This document shows, in pieces, positions 30,034 to 38,427 of a stretch of 61,472 nucleotides of DNA. Origin of the DNA: an uncultured Pelagibacteraceae bacterium (GTDB lineage: Bacteria > Pseudomonadota > Alphaproteobacteria > Pelagibacterales > Pelagibacteraceae). Below the pieces are notes generated by a model. It did not search any database. It saw only the letters and a program-made list of their open reading frames with translations, and was not told the origin of the DNA. The stretch's first letter is position 1. Each line of letters starts with the position of its first letter. Where the stretch lies: NCBI GenBank assembly GCA_902589305.1, contig CACISL010000007.1, positions 1-61,472 on the forward strand. Reading direction: 5' to 3'. Made by a program: the position numbers and the translations under genes.

Positions 30034-30654
30034 ATGAGCAATATAGTTTATATTTTCATTAATCAGGCAATGCCAGAAATGGTTAAAATTGGTATAACTG
30101 ATAACGTTGAAAGAAGAGTTAAAGAATTAAGTGGAACTACTGGCGTTCCACTACCTTTTGAATGTTTCTATGCAGTTAAAGTCTCAGAGGATGCAAAAAA
30201 ATTAGAAAAGAAAATACATGAAGGTTTCGATAAGCAGCGAGTGAGAAGAGAACGTGAATTTTTTTATACATCTCCTGAAAATGCTAAATCAATTTTAGAA
30301 TTATTAGAAATAATGGGAGGAGAAAACGTCACTCCTAAAGAAGATATTGTTGAAAACAACGAAGAAAAACAAGCTCTTGATGAAGCAAGAAAATTAAGAA
30401 CAAAATTTAATTTTAAAATGCTTGATATTAATCCTGGTGAAATATTAAAATTTAAAAAAGATAATACTATAACTTGTGAAGTCTATGACGATACTCAAGT
30501 TAAGTTTAGAGATAAAATAACTTCTTTGTCAAATTCTGCTGATATTGTTTTAAAAGAATTGGGTTATGACTGGTCGTCAGTTCAAGGGCCGCGTTGGTGG
30601 GTATATGAAGATAAAACTTTAAGTGAATTGAGAAATGAAAGAGAGAGTATTTAA
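30034..30654 (+). CDS. GIY-YIG (T5orf172-type) nuclease-domain protein
   Basis: This 206-residue protein has an N-terminal GIY-YIG domain of the T5orf172/Mug113 kind: VYIFINQAMPEMVKIGIT gives the paired strands (VYI..KIG), ERRVKEL supplies the arginine, and LEKKIHEGF with RREREFFY supplies the glutamate. The C-terminal part (about 140-200) ends LGYDWSSVQGPRWWVYED, a DUF4357-like module often joined to such nucleases. It is the first gene behind the left repeat and has a TATAAT box at 29987-29992. Functions known for relatives are defence or mobile-element related, none proven here. It might promote homing of the island. Confidence 0.75.
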   Translation: MSNIVYIFINQAMPEMVKIGITDNVERRVKELSGTTGVPLPFECFYAVKVSEDAKKLEKKIHEGFDKQRVRREREFFYTSPENAKSILELLEIMGGENVTPKEDIVENNEEKQALDEARKLRTKFNFKMLDINPGEILKFKKDNTITCEVYDDTQVKFRDKITSLSNSADIVLKELGYDWSSVQGPRWWVYEDKTLSELRNERESI

Positions 30655-30688
30655 AATGCTCCCAGAACCACGATCGTTAAAAGTTTTT

Positions 30689-31228
30689 TCATTTTTTTAA
30701 TATACCCCAAGCGTCTTTATGTTTTTCTATCCATCCGTTTTGGTGATTTTTTAAATATTTTTTTTCTGCTTCATTTAAATATTTTTCATAGTTTTCAATC
30801 TTATTAACGTTAGGATGTGCTACTCGTTGTAGTCTCCTCATATCAGAATCATTATGTTTTTGTCCTTTTAATCCAGGAAGTTTTAACCAAATGCTGTGGC
30901 TTAATTTAACATTTTCTGAAACTACTTTTGAGTCCATCAAATAAATTTCTGTGAAGTTTGTGTCTAACTCCATATATACAAAACAAAAAATTAAATCTTT
31001 TATTGGAGTTTCATGTTTTCGGCTTAAAACCCAACCATCCTTTTTATGAGTAGTTTTAACTTGAATTGGTGAGGATGAGGTTCCATCTTTATTAAGCACA
31101 ACTAAATCGTAGTCTTTTGTGTTGTCTGGCGCTTTGCCTGCAACAAAGTTCAATCTTAATAAATGTGAAAGTATTAAATGTTCTCCTGATGCGCCTAGAA
31201 CCGAACTTTGAATTTTTTCATTTTTCAT
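30689..31228 (-). CDS. PD-(D/E)XK nuclease-like hypothetical protein
   Basis: This 179-residue protein is not a named family to me, but the N-terminal half has the order of a PD-(D/E)XK core: Glu16 in SGEHLILSHLL, Asp41 in KDYDLVVLNKDG and SSPIQVKTTHK with Gln56-Val-Lys58 (the Q/ExK strand). The C-terminal third is Lys/Glu/His-rich and helical (KYLNEAEKKYLKNHQ). This pattern occurs in restriction-like and DUF4365-type proteins. It is separated by two bases from the endonuclease/exonuclease/phosphatase gene, so the two are one transcript. A DNA-cleaving role is inferred. Confidence 0.6.
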   Translation of the reverse strand: MKNEKIQSSVLGASGEHLILSHLLRLNFVAGKAPDNTKDYDLVVLNKDGTSSSPIQVKTTHKKDGWVLSRKHETPIKDLIFCFVYMELDTNFTEIYLMDSKVVSENVKLSHSIWLKLPGLKGQKHNDSDMRRLQRVAHPNVNKIENYEKYLNEAEKKYLKNHQNGWIEKHKDAWGILKK

Positions 31229-31230
31229 GT

Positions 31231-31974
31231 TTATTTGATATCAAAATCTGCAATTATTGGATAGTGATCACTTAATGCAGAAGTTTCAGTATTCTCCAAT
31301 ACTTCAATCTTTTGCAATTTGTTGTACAAGTCTTTGCTAGCAAACATATGATCAATCTGCCAAGGCACTTTATCCCGTCCACTTTTATTTCTAAATGTTC
31401 GAACAAAGTTAGGATATTTTTTAATTAAACAGTCTTCTAATAAAAAGTCCTCAATTCTCTCGAATATGATTTGTGATGTTCTCATACCTTTTCTCCAATA
31501 CATGCCTTCAGTAGTATCCATTCGTTTATCTACATTAAAATCTCCTGCAAGAATAAAACTTTTAAATTTTTCTTCAGACCAGCCTAAAAAGACAGGTGTT
31601 AGATCTGAGAGCATATTATGAATATTTGGCGCGACTGTTTTTTGGTTCTTAGATATTGCAGTTAAAATGCCATAGAGATTGATAACAGCAATCTTTGTAT
31701 TTGCTAATATAATTTCTGAAACTATTAAAGATCCTTTATATCTAGTATTAATTTCTGTTTTATTGATTTCTGGTCCGAAAGAAATAATGCTGTTCCCGAA
31801 GTTTCTTTTTTCTCCATCAATCTGATTAATTTGATCAAAAATAATATTTTTTTCATTTAGATTATTCGAAGCTTTAACTTCTTGAAGCAAATAAAGATCA
31901 GCGTTTAAAGAATTTTTTAACACAAAATCTAACGTTTTATCTCTTCCGTTAATATTCCAAGAAACTATCTTCAT
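31231..31974 (-). CDS. Endonuclease/exonuclease/phosphatase family protein
   Basis: This 247-residue protein has the EEP fold typical of ExoIII/APE-type enzymes: MKIVSWNING at the N-terminus, LLQEVKA with catalytic Glu32, AGDFNVDKRMDT (Asp and Asn) around the middle, WQIDHMFAS and the terminal SDHYPIIADF with the catalytic Asp-His pair. All metal and catalytic residues are kept, so it should be active on phosphodiesters. It is shorter than ExoIII (268 residues) and could act on DNA ends, RNA or phosphate esters. It is the first gene of a two-gene minus-strand unit in the island. Confidence 0.8.
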   Translation of the reverse strand: MKIVSWNINGRDKTLDFVLKNSLNADLYLLQEVKASNNLNEKNIIFDQINQIDGEKRNFGNSIISFGPEINKTEINTRYKGSLIVSEIILANTKIAVINLYGILTAISKNQKTVAPNIHNMLSDLTPVFLGWSEEKFKSFILAGDFNVDKRMDTTEGMYWRKGMRTSQIIFERIEDFLLEDCLIKKYPNFVRTFRNKSGRDKVPWQIDHMFASKDLYNKLQKIEVLENTETSALSDHYPIIADFDIK

Positions 31975-31989
31975 TTAATGAATATATTG

Positions 31990-32019
31990 GATCACACATG
32001 CGATCACAATACGATCACA
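31990..32019. repeat. Three GATCACA direct repeats near the right end of the island
   Basis: GATCACA occurs at 31990-31996, 32002-32008 and 32013-32019, spaced by 12 and 11 bases, about one helical turn. One further copy lies near the left end (29934-29940). This spacing is typical of protein-binding arrays. Confidence 0.55.
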
Positions 32020-32080
32020 CCCATTAAAGAAATAGCCGTTTTTTATGATCTAGAATTGTTGTATAACGTTAAAAGGTTAA

Positions 32081-32106
32081 GGGCACCTGGCAACAGAACG
32101 CCCCTG
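32081..32106 (+). repeat. Right copy of 26-bp direct repeat (attR-like)
   Basis: This copy is identical to 29864-29889. The TCTG that forms the tmRNA pseudoknot is missing upstream, so this copy is only the distal fragment of the tmRNA end. Confidence 0.85.
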
Positions 32107-32150
32107 AATATTAGTGTAAAATTAATTAATTCAAAATTTTTTTTTGATAT

Positions 32151-32819
32151 TTAAAGTTTGTAAATTTTTTTTAATTTGTTTTTAATTTCAATATCTTTAG
32201 TTCTATTAATTATATCGAATAAAATAAGCTTAAGGGTGTCTTTGTAATGTTTATAATTTTTTTCGTTCCCTATATTAGAAAACCTCATGTCTGATAGTTT
32301 TATGTTGGTTTCTTTAATGGTATTATCAATATAAATATTAGCTTCACCTCTATGAATAAAAACTTTTTCAATTAAAAAATTTTTATCTTTTTTTTTTGGA
32401 GGCCATACTTTATCAGGCATGTTTTCATTTATTTTTTCAGCAATGCCTATATTATCCTCAAAAGATACATTTTCAGAAAGTCCTTTTCTTTTTTGTATTA
32501 AATTTAGATAAAAAGATGGTTCATCAATTTTTAAACTTTTTATTATGACTAAATCATCTTTTAAAAGCGATCCAATATCAACAGAAATTTGTATTTTTTT
32601 TGACTTGAAAAGATAATCGTTTTTAAATTTTTCTTCGTTTAATATTTTCAAATCTAAAATAATTAATGAATTAGGATAATCAATTTTTACACGTTTGTAA
32701 GTTACTTCTTTGTCAACCCACTTTGAAAATTTGTTAGTATAATAAAAGGTAATTATTGGTTTATTAAATATTATCAAAATTAAGATTAATGTTAAAATTA
32801 TCTTAAATGGCTTACTCAT
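32151..32819 (-). CDS. Membrane-anchored protein, AsmA-like N-terminus
   Basis: This 222-residue protein begins with one membrane helix (residues 6-26). The extracytoplasmic body is rich in beta-strand and lysine, with VKIDYPNSLIILDLKILNEE and KSKKIQISVDIGSLLK. The latter resembles the repeats of AsmA/DUF748-type envelope proteins. It is much shorter than most AsmA proteins (over 400 residues). Function is unknown; lipid or envelope homeostasis is suggested for the wider family only. It lies just beyond the right repeat of the island. Confidence 0.55.
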   Translation of the reverse strand: MSKPFKIILTLILILIIFNKPIITFYYTNKFSKWVDKEVTYKRVKIDYPNSLIILDLKILNEEKFKNDYLFKSKKIQISVDIGSLLKDDLVIIKSLKIDEPSFYLNLIQKRKGLSENVSFEDNIGIAEKINENMPDKVWPPKKKDKNFLIEKVFIHRGEANIYIDNTIKETNIKLSDMRFSNIGNEKNYKHYKDTLKLILFDIINRTKDIEIKNKLKKIYKL

Positions 32820-32841
32820 ATGATTTTGCTATATTAAAAAA

Positions 32842-33669
32842 TTACTTTTTTGAGACTATTGCTACAAATTTTCTTGTATTTTCTATACAATTGTCTTTGG
32901 CGTCCAATCTTTTATATATCAATTTAAAGTCAATTAAATTCTGTTTTTTTAATTCTTTTAATGTTTCATAAGTAGCGATTGAACTATACATTACATCTGA
33001 ATTACTTTGATTTAATTTTAAATAGACATCATCACACAAAATTAAACCATTTTCTTTTAAAATATGAAGAGAATTAATAATATCAATACAAACCACTGGG
33101 TATCCATGAGCACCATCAATCCAAATTAAATCATAATTTTTTTTATAATTTAATAATTTTAATGAGTTAAGGGGATAAAAATTAATATTTTTATTTTTAG
33201 ATAAAATAATATTCCTGTCTTGAATAAATTGATTAATATTATCTTTCCTATTGTAAAAATTTACAAAGTCATCGTCAGTTTCAGATAAGTCAATAGTATC
33301 AATGTTAGAATTAGGAAACAAATTAGATAATAATAAAGAATTAAAACCATCAAAGGTACCTATTTCTAATATATCAGAAAATGATTTATTTTTACTTAAA
33401 GAAAGGCTTGAAAAAATAATCTCGTGTTCTGAACTCATCCCACTATCTCTTAATTTAAAATCAAGATCCTTTTTTGCAGATATTAACTTTTTAATTCCTT
33501 TTAGTCTATTTAATCCAAAATGTTCAAATATTTTATTTTGTTCTTCCTCAAATAAATTTTGATTATAATTTTTGTAACTAAAGTAATAGTTTAATTTATC
33601 TAATATTTTTTTTGGTATTTTATGAGGTCTTACTAAATTATTGATTATTTTCATAAACAAGTTATTCAT
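32842..33669 (-). CDS. Class I SAM-dependent methyltransferase
   Basis: This 275-residue protein has the Rossmann methyltransferase motif I DILEIGTFDGFNSLLLSNLF near residue 100, motif II SNIDTIDLSE and motif IV YDLIWIDGAHGYPVV. The WIDGAHGY pattern is characteristic of Methyltransf_24-type enzymes found in polysaccharide and surface-modification loci. The N-terminal 70 residues are helical and unassigned. The acceptor is unknown. It is monocistronic or weakly linked with the gene at 32151. Confidence 0.78.
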   Translation of the reverse strand: MNNLFMKIINNLVRPHKIPKKILDKLNYYFSYKNYNQNLFEEEQNKIFEHFGLNRLKGIKKLISAKKDLDFKLRDSGMSSEHEIIFSSLSLSKNKSFSDILEIGTFDGFNSLLLSNLFPNSNIDTIDLSETDDDFVNFYNRKDNINQFIQDRNIILSKNKNINFYPLNSLKLLNYKKNYDLIWIDGAHGYPVVCIDIINSLHILKENGLILCDDVYLKLNQSNSDVMYSSIATYETLKELKKQNLIDFKLIYKRLDAKDNCIENTRKFVAIVSKK

Positions 33670-33737
33670 AAATTTAATTTAGCATATTAAGTATAACTAA
33701 AATAGAAATATAAGATCAATACACGACATAAAAAAGT

Positions 33738-35030
33738 TTAATTCTCAATTAAATTAAGTCTTTTAAGATTTTTATTTATATTTTTGACATTTTTAAAATT
33801 TAATTTAATTAATCGTGAAATTTTCTCCAATGAATTTGTGCCATCGGAGTATTGTAAAAAATTTTTATAATTTTTAATAAAATCTTTGTTATTATTTTTA
33901 ATGGATAAATGTGGATATAGTTTTCTTTTAATAAATTGTGGTTCACATAAAACTTTATATTTTGGATAAATGGTGTCCTGTAGAATTTCAATTGCTTTTT
34001 TTGCAACTTTGAAACCACCTGTTAAGCCTTTTAAAGTTACCACATTAAAGTTGTCTAAAGAGGTATGATACTCTGGATATTCATGATATTTCGTTCTGAA
34101 AATAGATGTAATTTTTAAGTCCATGCCAGGGGAATTATATTGTCTTTCATCTGATCCTCTTCGTAAAAAAGAATATATTTTATATTTATTTATCTTAAGT
34201 TTTTTGTAAGCTTTTAATAAAGCCTCATCAGATGGAGAATTTTCATATTTGGATAACATACAAGAGTGTTGTCTGTTGTCTCCTATGCAAGACAAATTAT
34301 ATCCACCTATTACATGCTCTTTTAAGTGTGAAACATTTTTACTCAGATAAACTATTGAACCTATTGTTTCGGGAATAAACAAAAATCTTACAGTTTTACT
34401 TAATCTTTTTTTTTTAAAGTAATTGATTAAACCCATTGAAACAATTGGACCTGAGAGTTCATTGTTGGCCATTGAAGGGTGACAAATATAAGTTGATATT
34501 AATATTTCTTTTTTAGATTTACCTTTTAGAATTAATTCTCCATAAGTTAAGTTGCCATTTTTTTTAAAGTTTGATTTAATCACTATTTTAAATTTATCAT
34601 TGGATGAGTATTGTTTATTAATATGTTTAAAATGGTTATAGGAAATACAAAACCCCCAATCTCTTGTATAAAAAGATGTTACATATGGCACGGCATTAGC
34701 TTGTTTTTTTAAGAAATAAATTTTTTTTAAAAGATCCTTTTTTTTTAAAATTTTATTAATAGGGATTGAATAACCAACCAAATGTAAGTTTAGTTTTTTA
34801 AAATCAATAATTTTTTTACCATTTTTATCTAAGACATAAGCATCTTCTACATTCCACTCTGGGGGTATTTTCCAATCAAAGGCCTTTGTTCCACATTTAC
34901 TTTGTTTTATTTTAAGTTTTGGATGTTCTTTTTTTATTATCTTTAAAGTTTTAAGAATACCTTTTCCTGTTAGACTCCTATTTATTGGAAATAAGATGTT
35001 TTTGCCGATATTATAATATTTTTTTATCAC
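33738..35030 (-). CDS. DUF4910 / aminopeptidase-like zinc protein
   Basis: This 430-residue protein resembles the DUF4910 (DUF2172) group, distantly related to M28 peptidases. It opens with LFPINRSLTGKGILKTL and has WKIPPEWNVEDAYVLD. The likely metal block is TYICHPSMANNELSGP, with further Asp/Glu/His in SDERQYNSPGMDLKIT and KYHEYPEYHTS. Genes of this family are repeatedly found in surface polysaccharide islands and are suspected to modify glycans or amide-linked substituents. The biochemical activity is not established; context here (methyltransferases, oxygenase) agrees. Confidence 0.75.
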   Translation of the reverse strand: MIKKYYNIGKNILFPINRSLTGKGILKTLKIIKKEHPKLKIKQSKCGTKAFDWKIPPEWNVEDAYVLDKNGKKIIDFKKLNLHLVGYSIPINKILKKKDLLKKIYFLKKQANAVPYVTSFYTRDWGFCISYNHFKHINKQYSSNDKFKIVIKSNFKKNGNLTYGELILKGKSKKEILISTYICHPSMANNELSGPIVSMGLINYFKKKRLSKTVRFLFIPETIGSIVYLSKNVSHLKEHVIGGYNLSCIGDNRQHSCMLSKYENSPSDEALLKAYKKLKINKYKIYSFLRRGSDERQYNSPGMDLKITSIFRTKYHEYPEYHTSLDNFNVVTLKGLTGGFKVAKKAIEILQDTIYPKYKVLCEPQFIKRKLYPHLSIKNNNKDFIKNYKNFLQYSDGTNSLEKISRLIKLNFKNVKNINKNLKRLNLIEN

Positions 35031-35131
35031 AAAATTTAAATTATCTATTTATAATCATTAATTATATTAAACTGAACAAGAATTCTATTTCAAAAATTAT
35101 TGATTTCTCATATAAATAACTACTAAATATT

Positions 35132-35761
35132 ATGAAAAAAAATATACACATTATTGACAACTTTTTTGATAATGAGACTTTTTCTAGGCTTGCAGAGCTT
35201 AAATTAGATGATGTGAAAGCTAATGCGGTTAAAGTTTATCATAATAAGGTTTTTAAAGACGAAACTAATCTTTCATGTATCGATGAAAATTTAATAAAAA
35301 AGATCCATCAAAATTACCATTCAAAATTATTTAGATTGCTTCAAGAAATAAGTATGGAAAAATCAAAAATTTATGACTATTCTGATTTAACCATTATCAA
35401 AACCGGCAAAGATTATAAATTTCCAATTCACGACGATACACCCAACAAACTTTTAAGTGGAGTAATTTATCTTTATCCCACAAATAACTCTGGAACTATC
35501 TTTTATAAAAATAAAAAAGGTGATGAGAAAGAAATGATAGAGTGGAAACAAAATAGAGGAGTATTCTTTTCGAGGACTGAAAGAGAAACCTGGCACTCTT
35601 ACGAAGGTGATGGAATTTCAAATCGCGTGGCTCTCGTTTATAATTTGATGACAAATAATATAAAAAAAGTTTTTGAAATTGAAGGAAGAAATTATTTTCT
35701 TGGTAATTTAAGATGGAAATTAAATCCATATTTATATCGTTATTTAAATTTCTATATCTAA
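35132..35761 (+). CDS. 2-Oxoglutarate/Fe(II)-dependent oxygenase-like protein
   Basis: This 209-residue protein shows the double-stranded beta-helix of 2OG-Fe(II) oxygenases. The iron ligands are HDD in FPIHDDTP and the distal His in ERETWHSYEG, and the 2OG-binding arginine is likely in ISNRVALVYNL. The strand GVIYLYPTNNSGTIFY matches prolyl-hydroxylase-like members. The substrate is unknown; neighbours suggest modification of a surface glycan or peptide. It starts a short plus-strand pair with the FkbM gene ten bases downstream. Confidence 0.75.
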   Translation: MKKNIHIIDNFFDNETFSRLAELKLDDVKANAVKVYHNKVFKDETNLSCIDENLIKKIHQNYHSKLFRLLQEISMEKSKIYDYSDLTIIKTGKDYKFPIHDDTPNKLLSGVIYLYPTNNSGTIFYKNKKGDEKEMIEWKQNRGVFFSRTERETWHSYEGDGISNRVALVYNLMTNNIKKVFEIEGRNYFLGNLRWKLNPYLYRYLNFYI

Positions 35762-35771
35762 AATATATAGA

Positions 35772-36527
35772 ATGATAAAAAAAAATATAAAAAAAATATT
35801 TAATTTATTTGGTTTAGACATAATTAAAAAAAAAAATTTTGTTCAATTAGAGGAATTACTAAAAAAAAATTTACAAAAAAATCCCGTAATTTTTGATGTT
35901 GGTGCTAATAATGGACAAACAATTGAAAAGTATTCTAAAATTTTTGAAAATCCAACGATCCATTCTTTCGAGCCTAATAGGGACAGCTTTGAGAAAACAA
36001 AATCAAAATTTTTAAAAAAAAAAAATATTTTTGTAAATAATTTGGGATTAGGAGAAAAAAAGGAAGAAAAGGAATTTAATATTACCGCAAAATCTTCAAA
36101 TTCTTCATTTTTAAATATTAATCCAAATACAAAATGGTTAAGAAAAAGAAGTGAGCAACATAATACTTCGATGAAAGGGTATGTTGTCGAAAAAAAAATG
36201 GTTCAAATTGATACACTTGATAATTATGTAAGTGAAAACCAAATTCATAAAATAGATTTATTAAAAATTGATACTCAAGGTTATGAAGATAAAGTACTCA
36301 AAGGCAGTTTGGAAACTATAAAAAAAAACAAAATAGGAATCATTCTTACTGAAATAATGTTTGATGATGTTTATGATAAATATTTCTCTTTCAGTGATCT
36401 AGAACAGTTTTTAATACCTTGGAACTTTAGAATGGTCGGTATAGAGTTATCTAACAATAATTTATTTACAGGTTTAGTTTTTTTTGCTGATGTAATGTAT
36501 TTTAATAAAAATATTTATAAAATTTAA
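35772..36527 (+). CDS. FkbM-family methyltransferase
   Basis: This 251-residue SAM-dependent O-methyltransferase has the FkbM pattern: VIFDVGANNGQTIEKY near residue 39, IHSFEPN as motif II, and KIDLLKIDTQGYEDKVLKG near residue 167. Such enzymes methylate sugars in exported glycans or natural products. The first 25 residues are extremely lysine and isoleucine rich. It shares its stop region with the convergent small membrane ORF (overlap of four bases), so little room is left for a terminator. Confidence 0.82.
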   Translation: MIKKNIKKIFNLFGLDIIKKKNFVQLEELLKKNLQKNPVIFDVGANNGQTIEKYSKIFENPTIHSFEPNRDSFEKTKSKFLKKKNIFVNNLGLGEKKEEKEFNITAKSSNSSFLNINPNTKWLRKRSEQHNTSMKGYVVEKKMVQIDTLDNYVSENQIHKIDLLKIDTQGYEDKVLKGSLETIKKNKIGIILTEIMFDDVYDKYFSFSDLEQFLIPWNFRMVGIELSNNNLFTGLVFFADVMYFNKNIYKI

Positions 36528-36604
36528 AAAATGTATTTATCTATAAGATAAATTACTATTCCTACTGCTATTCCTAAAAGGATCCAATGGTAGTTATTTT
36601 TCAT
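36524..36604 (-). CDS. 26-codon membrane microprotein coupled to the MazG-like gene
   Basis: ATG 36604-36602 overlaps the TGA of the upstream mazG-like gene as ATGA, the classical coupled arrangement. The frame ends with TAA at 36526-36524. The product begins [20 protein letters not shown] and ends IDKYIF: one predicted helix of about 17 residues with a short basic N-terminus. Nothing is known of it to me. Length is below usual calling thresholds, so only context and hydropathy support it. Confidence 0.5.
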   Translation of the reverse strand: MKNNYHWILLGIAVGIVIYLIDKYIF

Positions 36605-36975
36605 CAAGCCACAAATTTACTTAAGTCTGGTTTAAAATACTTAGGACCTTTCATAACTTTACCTTTATTATCGTAAATTGGTCTTCCATTATTGTCTAAT
36701 TTACTCATGTTTGATTTTTGTACTTCCTCAAAGCATTTATCTAAATCTATTCCAAAGGAATGTCCTGCGCCGTATGTAACATATAAAATATCAGTTAATG
36801 CATCAGCAACTTCCTTAATGTCTTTATTTTGAATTGCAGCTCTGAACTCTTCAAGCTCCTCTTTAATTAAGTCATATCTCAAAGATGTAATTTTTTCGCT
36901 TGGAAATTCAGCTTTTTCTTTGATTTCTTGTCCAAAAGTTTCCATAAATTTTCTTACTTTGTTAAAATTTGTCAT
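36604..36975 (-). CDS. MazG-like nucleoside triphosphate pyrophosphohydrolase
   Basis: This 123-residue all-alpha NTP pyrophosphohydrolase has the metal-binding EELEEFRAA helix near residue 40 and [15 protein letters not shown] near 60 (the ExxD pair). The C-terminal [19 protein letters not shown] is typical of the phage-like and HisE-related subgroup. Family members clean up non-canonical NTPs or ppGpp-like nucleotides. AAGGGA just before the ATG is a good ribosome site. Divergent from fumC. Confidence 0.82.
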   Translation of the reverse strand: MTNFNKVRKFMETFGQEIKEKAEFPSEKITSLRYDLIKEELEEFRAAIQNKDIKEVADALTDILYVTYGAGHSFGIDLDKCFEEVQKSNMSKLDNNGRPIYDNKGKVMKGPKYFKPDLSKFVA

Positions 36976-37035
36976 GCTAATCCCTTTATAATTTATAATT
37001 TATTTATAAAAGTGTATTATACCAGTGAATCGATA

Positions 37036-38427
37036 ATGAAATACAGAATAGAATTTGATAGTATAGGAAAAATTAAAGTGCCTGGTGATAAGTACTGGGG
37101 TGCATCTACTGAAAGATCAAATAAATACTTTAATATTGGTGACTTTCTTGTAAGACCATTGGTTATTCACTCGATTGGGATTATAAAAAAAGCAGCTGCA
37201 ATTGTGAATACAAAAAATAAAGATTTACACCCAAAACTTTGTAAATATATAATTAAAGCTGCTAATGAAGTTATTCAAGGAAAACTAGATCATCACTTTC
37301 CTCTAAAAGTTTGGCAAACCGGTTCTGGTACACAAACAAATATGAATGTGAACGAGGTAATTGCTAATAGAGCAATTCAATTAATGGGTGGAAAAATGGG
37401 ATCAAAAAAACCTATACATCCAAATGACCATGTAAATAAGTCACAATCAACTAATGATGTATTTCCCACAGCAATGCATATTGCAATAGCGATTAAAACA
37501 AAAGATAAGCTGCTTCCATCTCTAAAGATATTAGAAAAAGAATTAGCGAAAAAATCAAATGAATTTAAAAATATTGTGAAAGTTGGAAGAACACATCTAC
37601 AAGATGCAACCCCTCTAACTTTAGGTCAAGAATTCTCAGGTTATCATAGTCAACTGAAAAAGTGTATTATTAGAATTGAAACTGCTTTAAAAGAAATTTA
37701 TAACTTAGCTCAAGGTGGAACTGCGGTTGGAACTGGATTAAACACAAAAAAAAATTTTGATAAAAAGATTATTAAAGAAATAAGTAAAATTACGAAAATT
37801 CCTTTTAAGCCCGCAACTAATAAATTCGCTGCTTTAGCTGCACATGATGAAATAGTCAACTTCTCAGGAACTCTTAATACTACCGCAGTTTGTTTAATGA
37901 AAATAGCGAATGATATAAGATTTCTTGGATCTGGACCTAGGGCTGGTTATGGAGAGTTAATTCTACCCTCCAATGAGCCCGGCTCATCGATAATGCCCGG
38001 AAAAGTGAATCCTACGCAATCAGAGGCAGTCACTATGGTTTGTGTAAAAGTAATTGGCAATCATAATGGTATCACAATGGCAGGTTCGCATGGTCACTTT
38101 GAGTTGAATGTTTTTAAACCTTTAATAATACATAATATTTTACAATCTATAGAGATAATGAGCGACTCTTCAAAAACTTTTGCCTTGTACTGTGTTAAAG
38201 GAATAAAAGCAGATAAAAGGAGAATTAAAAATCTTTTAGATAATTCTTTAATGATGGTCACTGCATTAGCTCCAAAAATTGGTTACGATCAAGCAGCTAA
38301 CATTGCAAAAAAGGCACATAAAAATGGTACTACTCTTAAGCATGAAATTCTTAAAGCAGGTTTAATTAAAGAGAAAGAATATAATAAAATAATGAATCCT
38401 TTAAAAATGACAAAACCAAAAGCTTAA
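37036..38427 (+). CDS. fumC: Fumarase class II (FumC)
   Basis: This 463-residue enzyme hydrates fumarate to malate in the TCA cycle. The first conserved block is [15 protein letters not shown], the substrate motif [18 protein letters not shown] follows, then [19 protein letters not shown] and the signature [15 protein letters not shown]. The reading frame is open further upstream, but ATG 37036 (MKYRIEFDS) matches the family N-terminus, so that start is used. It overlaps the convergent AsmA-like gene by four bases. Confidence 0.95.
   Translation: MKYRIEFDSIGKIKVPGDKYWGASTERSNKYFNIGDFLVRPLVIHSIGIIKKAAAIVNTKNKDLHPKLCKYIIKAANEVIQGKLDHHFPLKVWQTGSGTQTNMNVNEVIANRAIQLMGGKMGSKKPIHPNDHVNKSQSTNDVFPTAMHIAIAIKTKDKLLPSLKILEKELAKKSNEFKNIVKVGRTHLQDATPLTLGQEFSGYHSQLKKCIIRIETALKEIYNLAQGGTAVGTGLNTKKNFDKKIIKEISKITKIPFKPATNKFAALAAHDEIVNFSGTLNTTAVCLMKIANDIRFLGSGPRAGYGELILPSNEPGSSIMPGKVNPTQSEAVTMVCVKVIGNHNGITMAGSHGHFELNVFKPLIIHNILQSIEIMSDSSKTFALYCVKGIKADKRRIKNLLDNSLMMVTALAPKIGYDQAANIAKKAHKNGTTLKHEILKAGLIKEKEYNKIMNPLKMTKPKA

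Larger units (their letters stand above)
29864..32106. mobile_element. Putative 2.2-kb integrative nuclease island at the tmRNA 3' end
   Basis: The two 26-bp repeats bracket three genes on both strands, all with nuclease-type folds: GIY-YIG, PD-(D/E)XK-like, and endonuclease/exonuclease/phosphatase. No tyrosine or serine recombinase is visible. The interior of the left end (29934-30012) resembles the sequence before the right repeat (31990-32089), including GATCACA motifs and a TAGAATT..TTGTATAA block. This suggests element ends or two insertions in series. The mobile nature is inferred from the repeats and the tmRNA target; an old integration that lost its integrase is equally possible. Confidence 0.6.

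Noticed and set aside
31990-32019. GATCACA repeats as a small CRISPR array
   Set aside because: The repeat unit is only seven bases with 4-5 base gaps, far too short for CRISPR, and no cas genes are present.
36928-37035. N-terminal extension of fumC
   Set aside because: The frame is open, but these residues do not match fumarase and overlap the divergent gene. ATG 37036 matches the family start.
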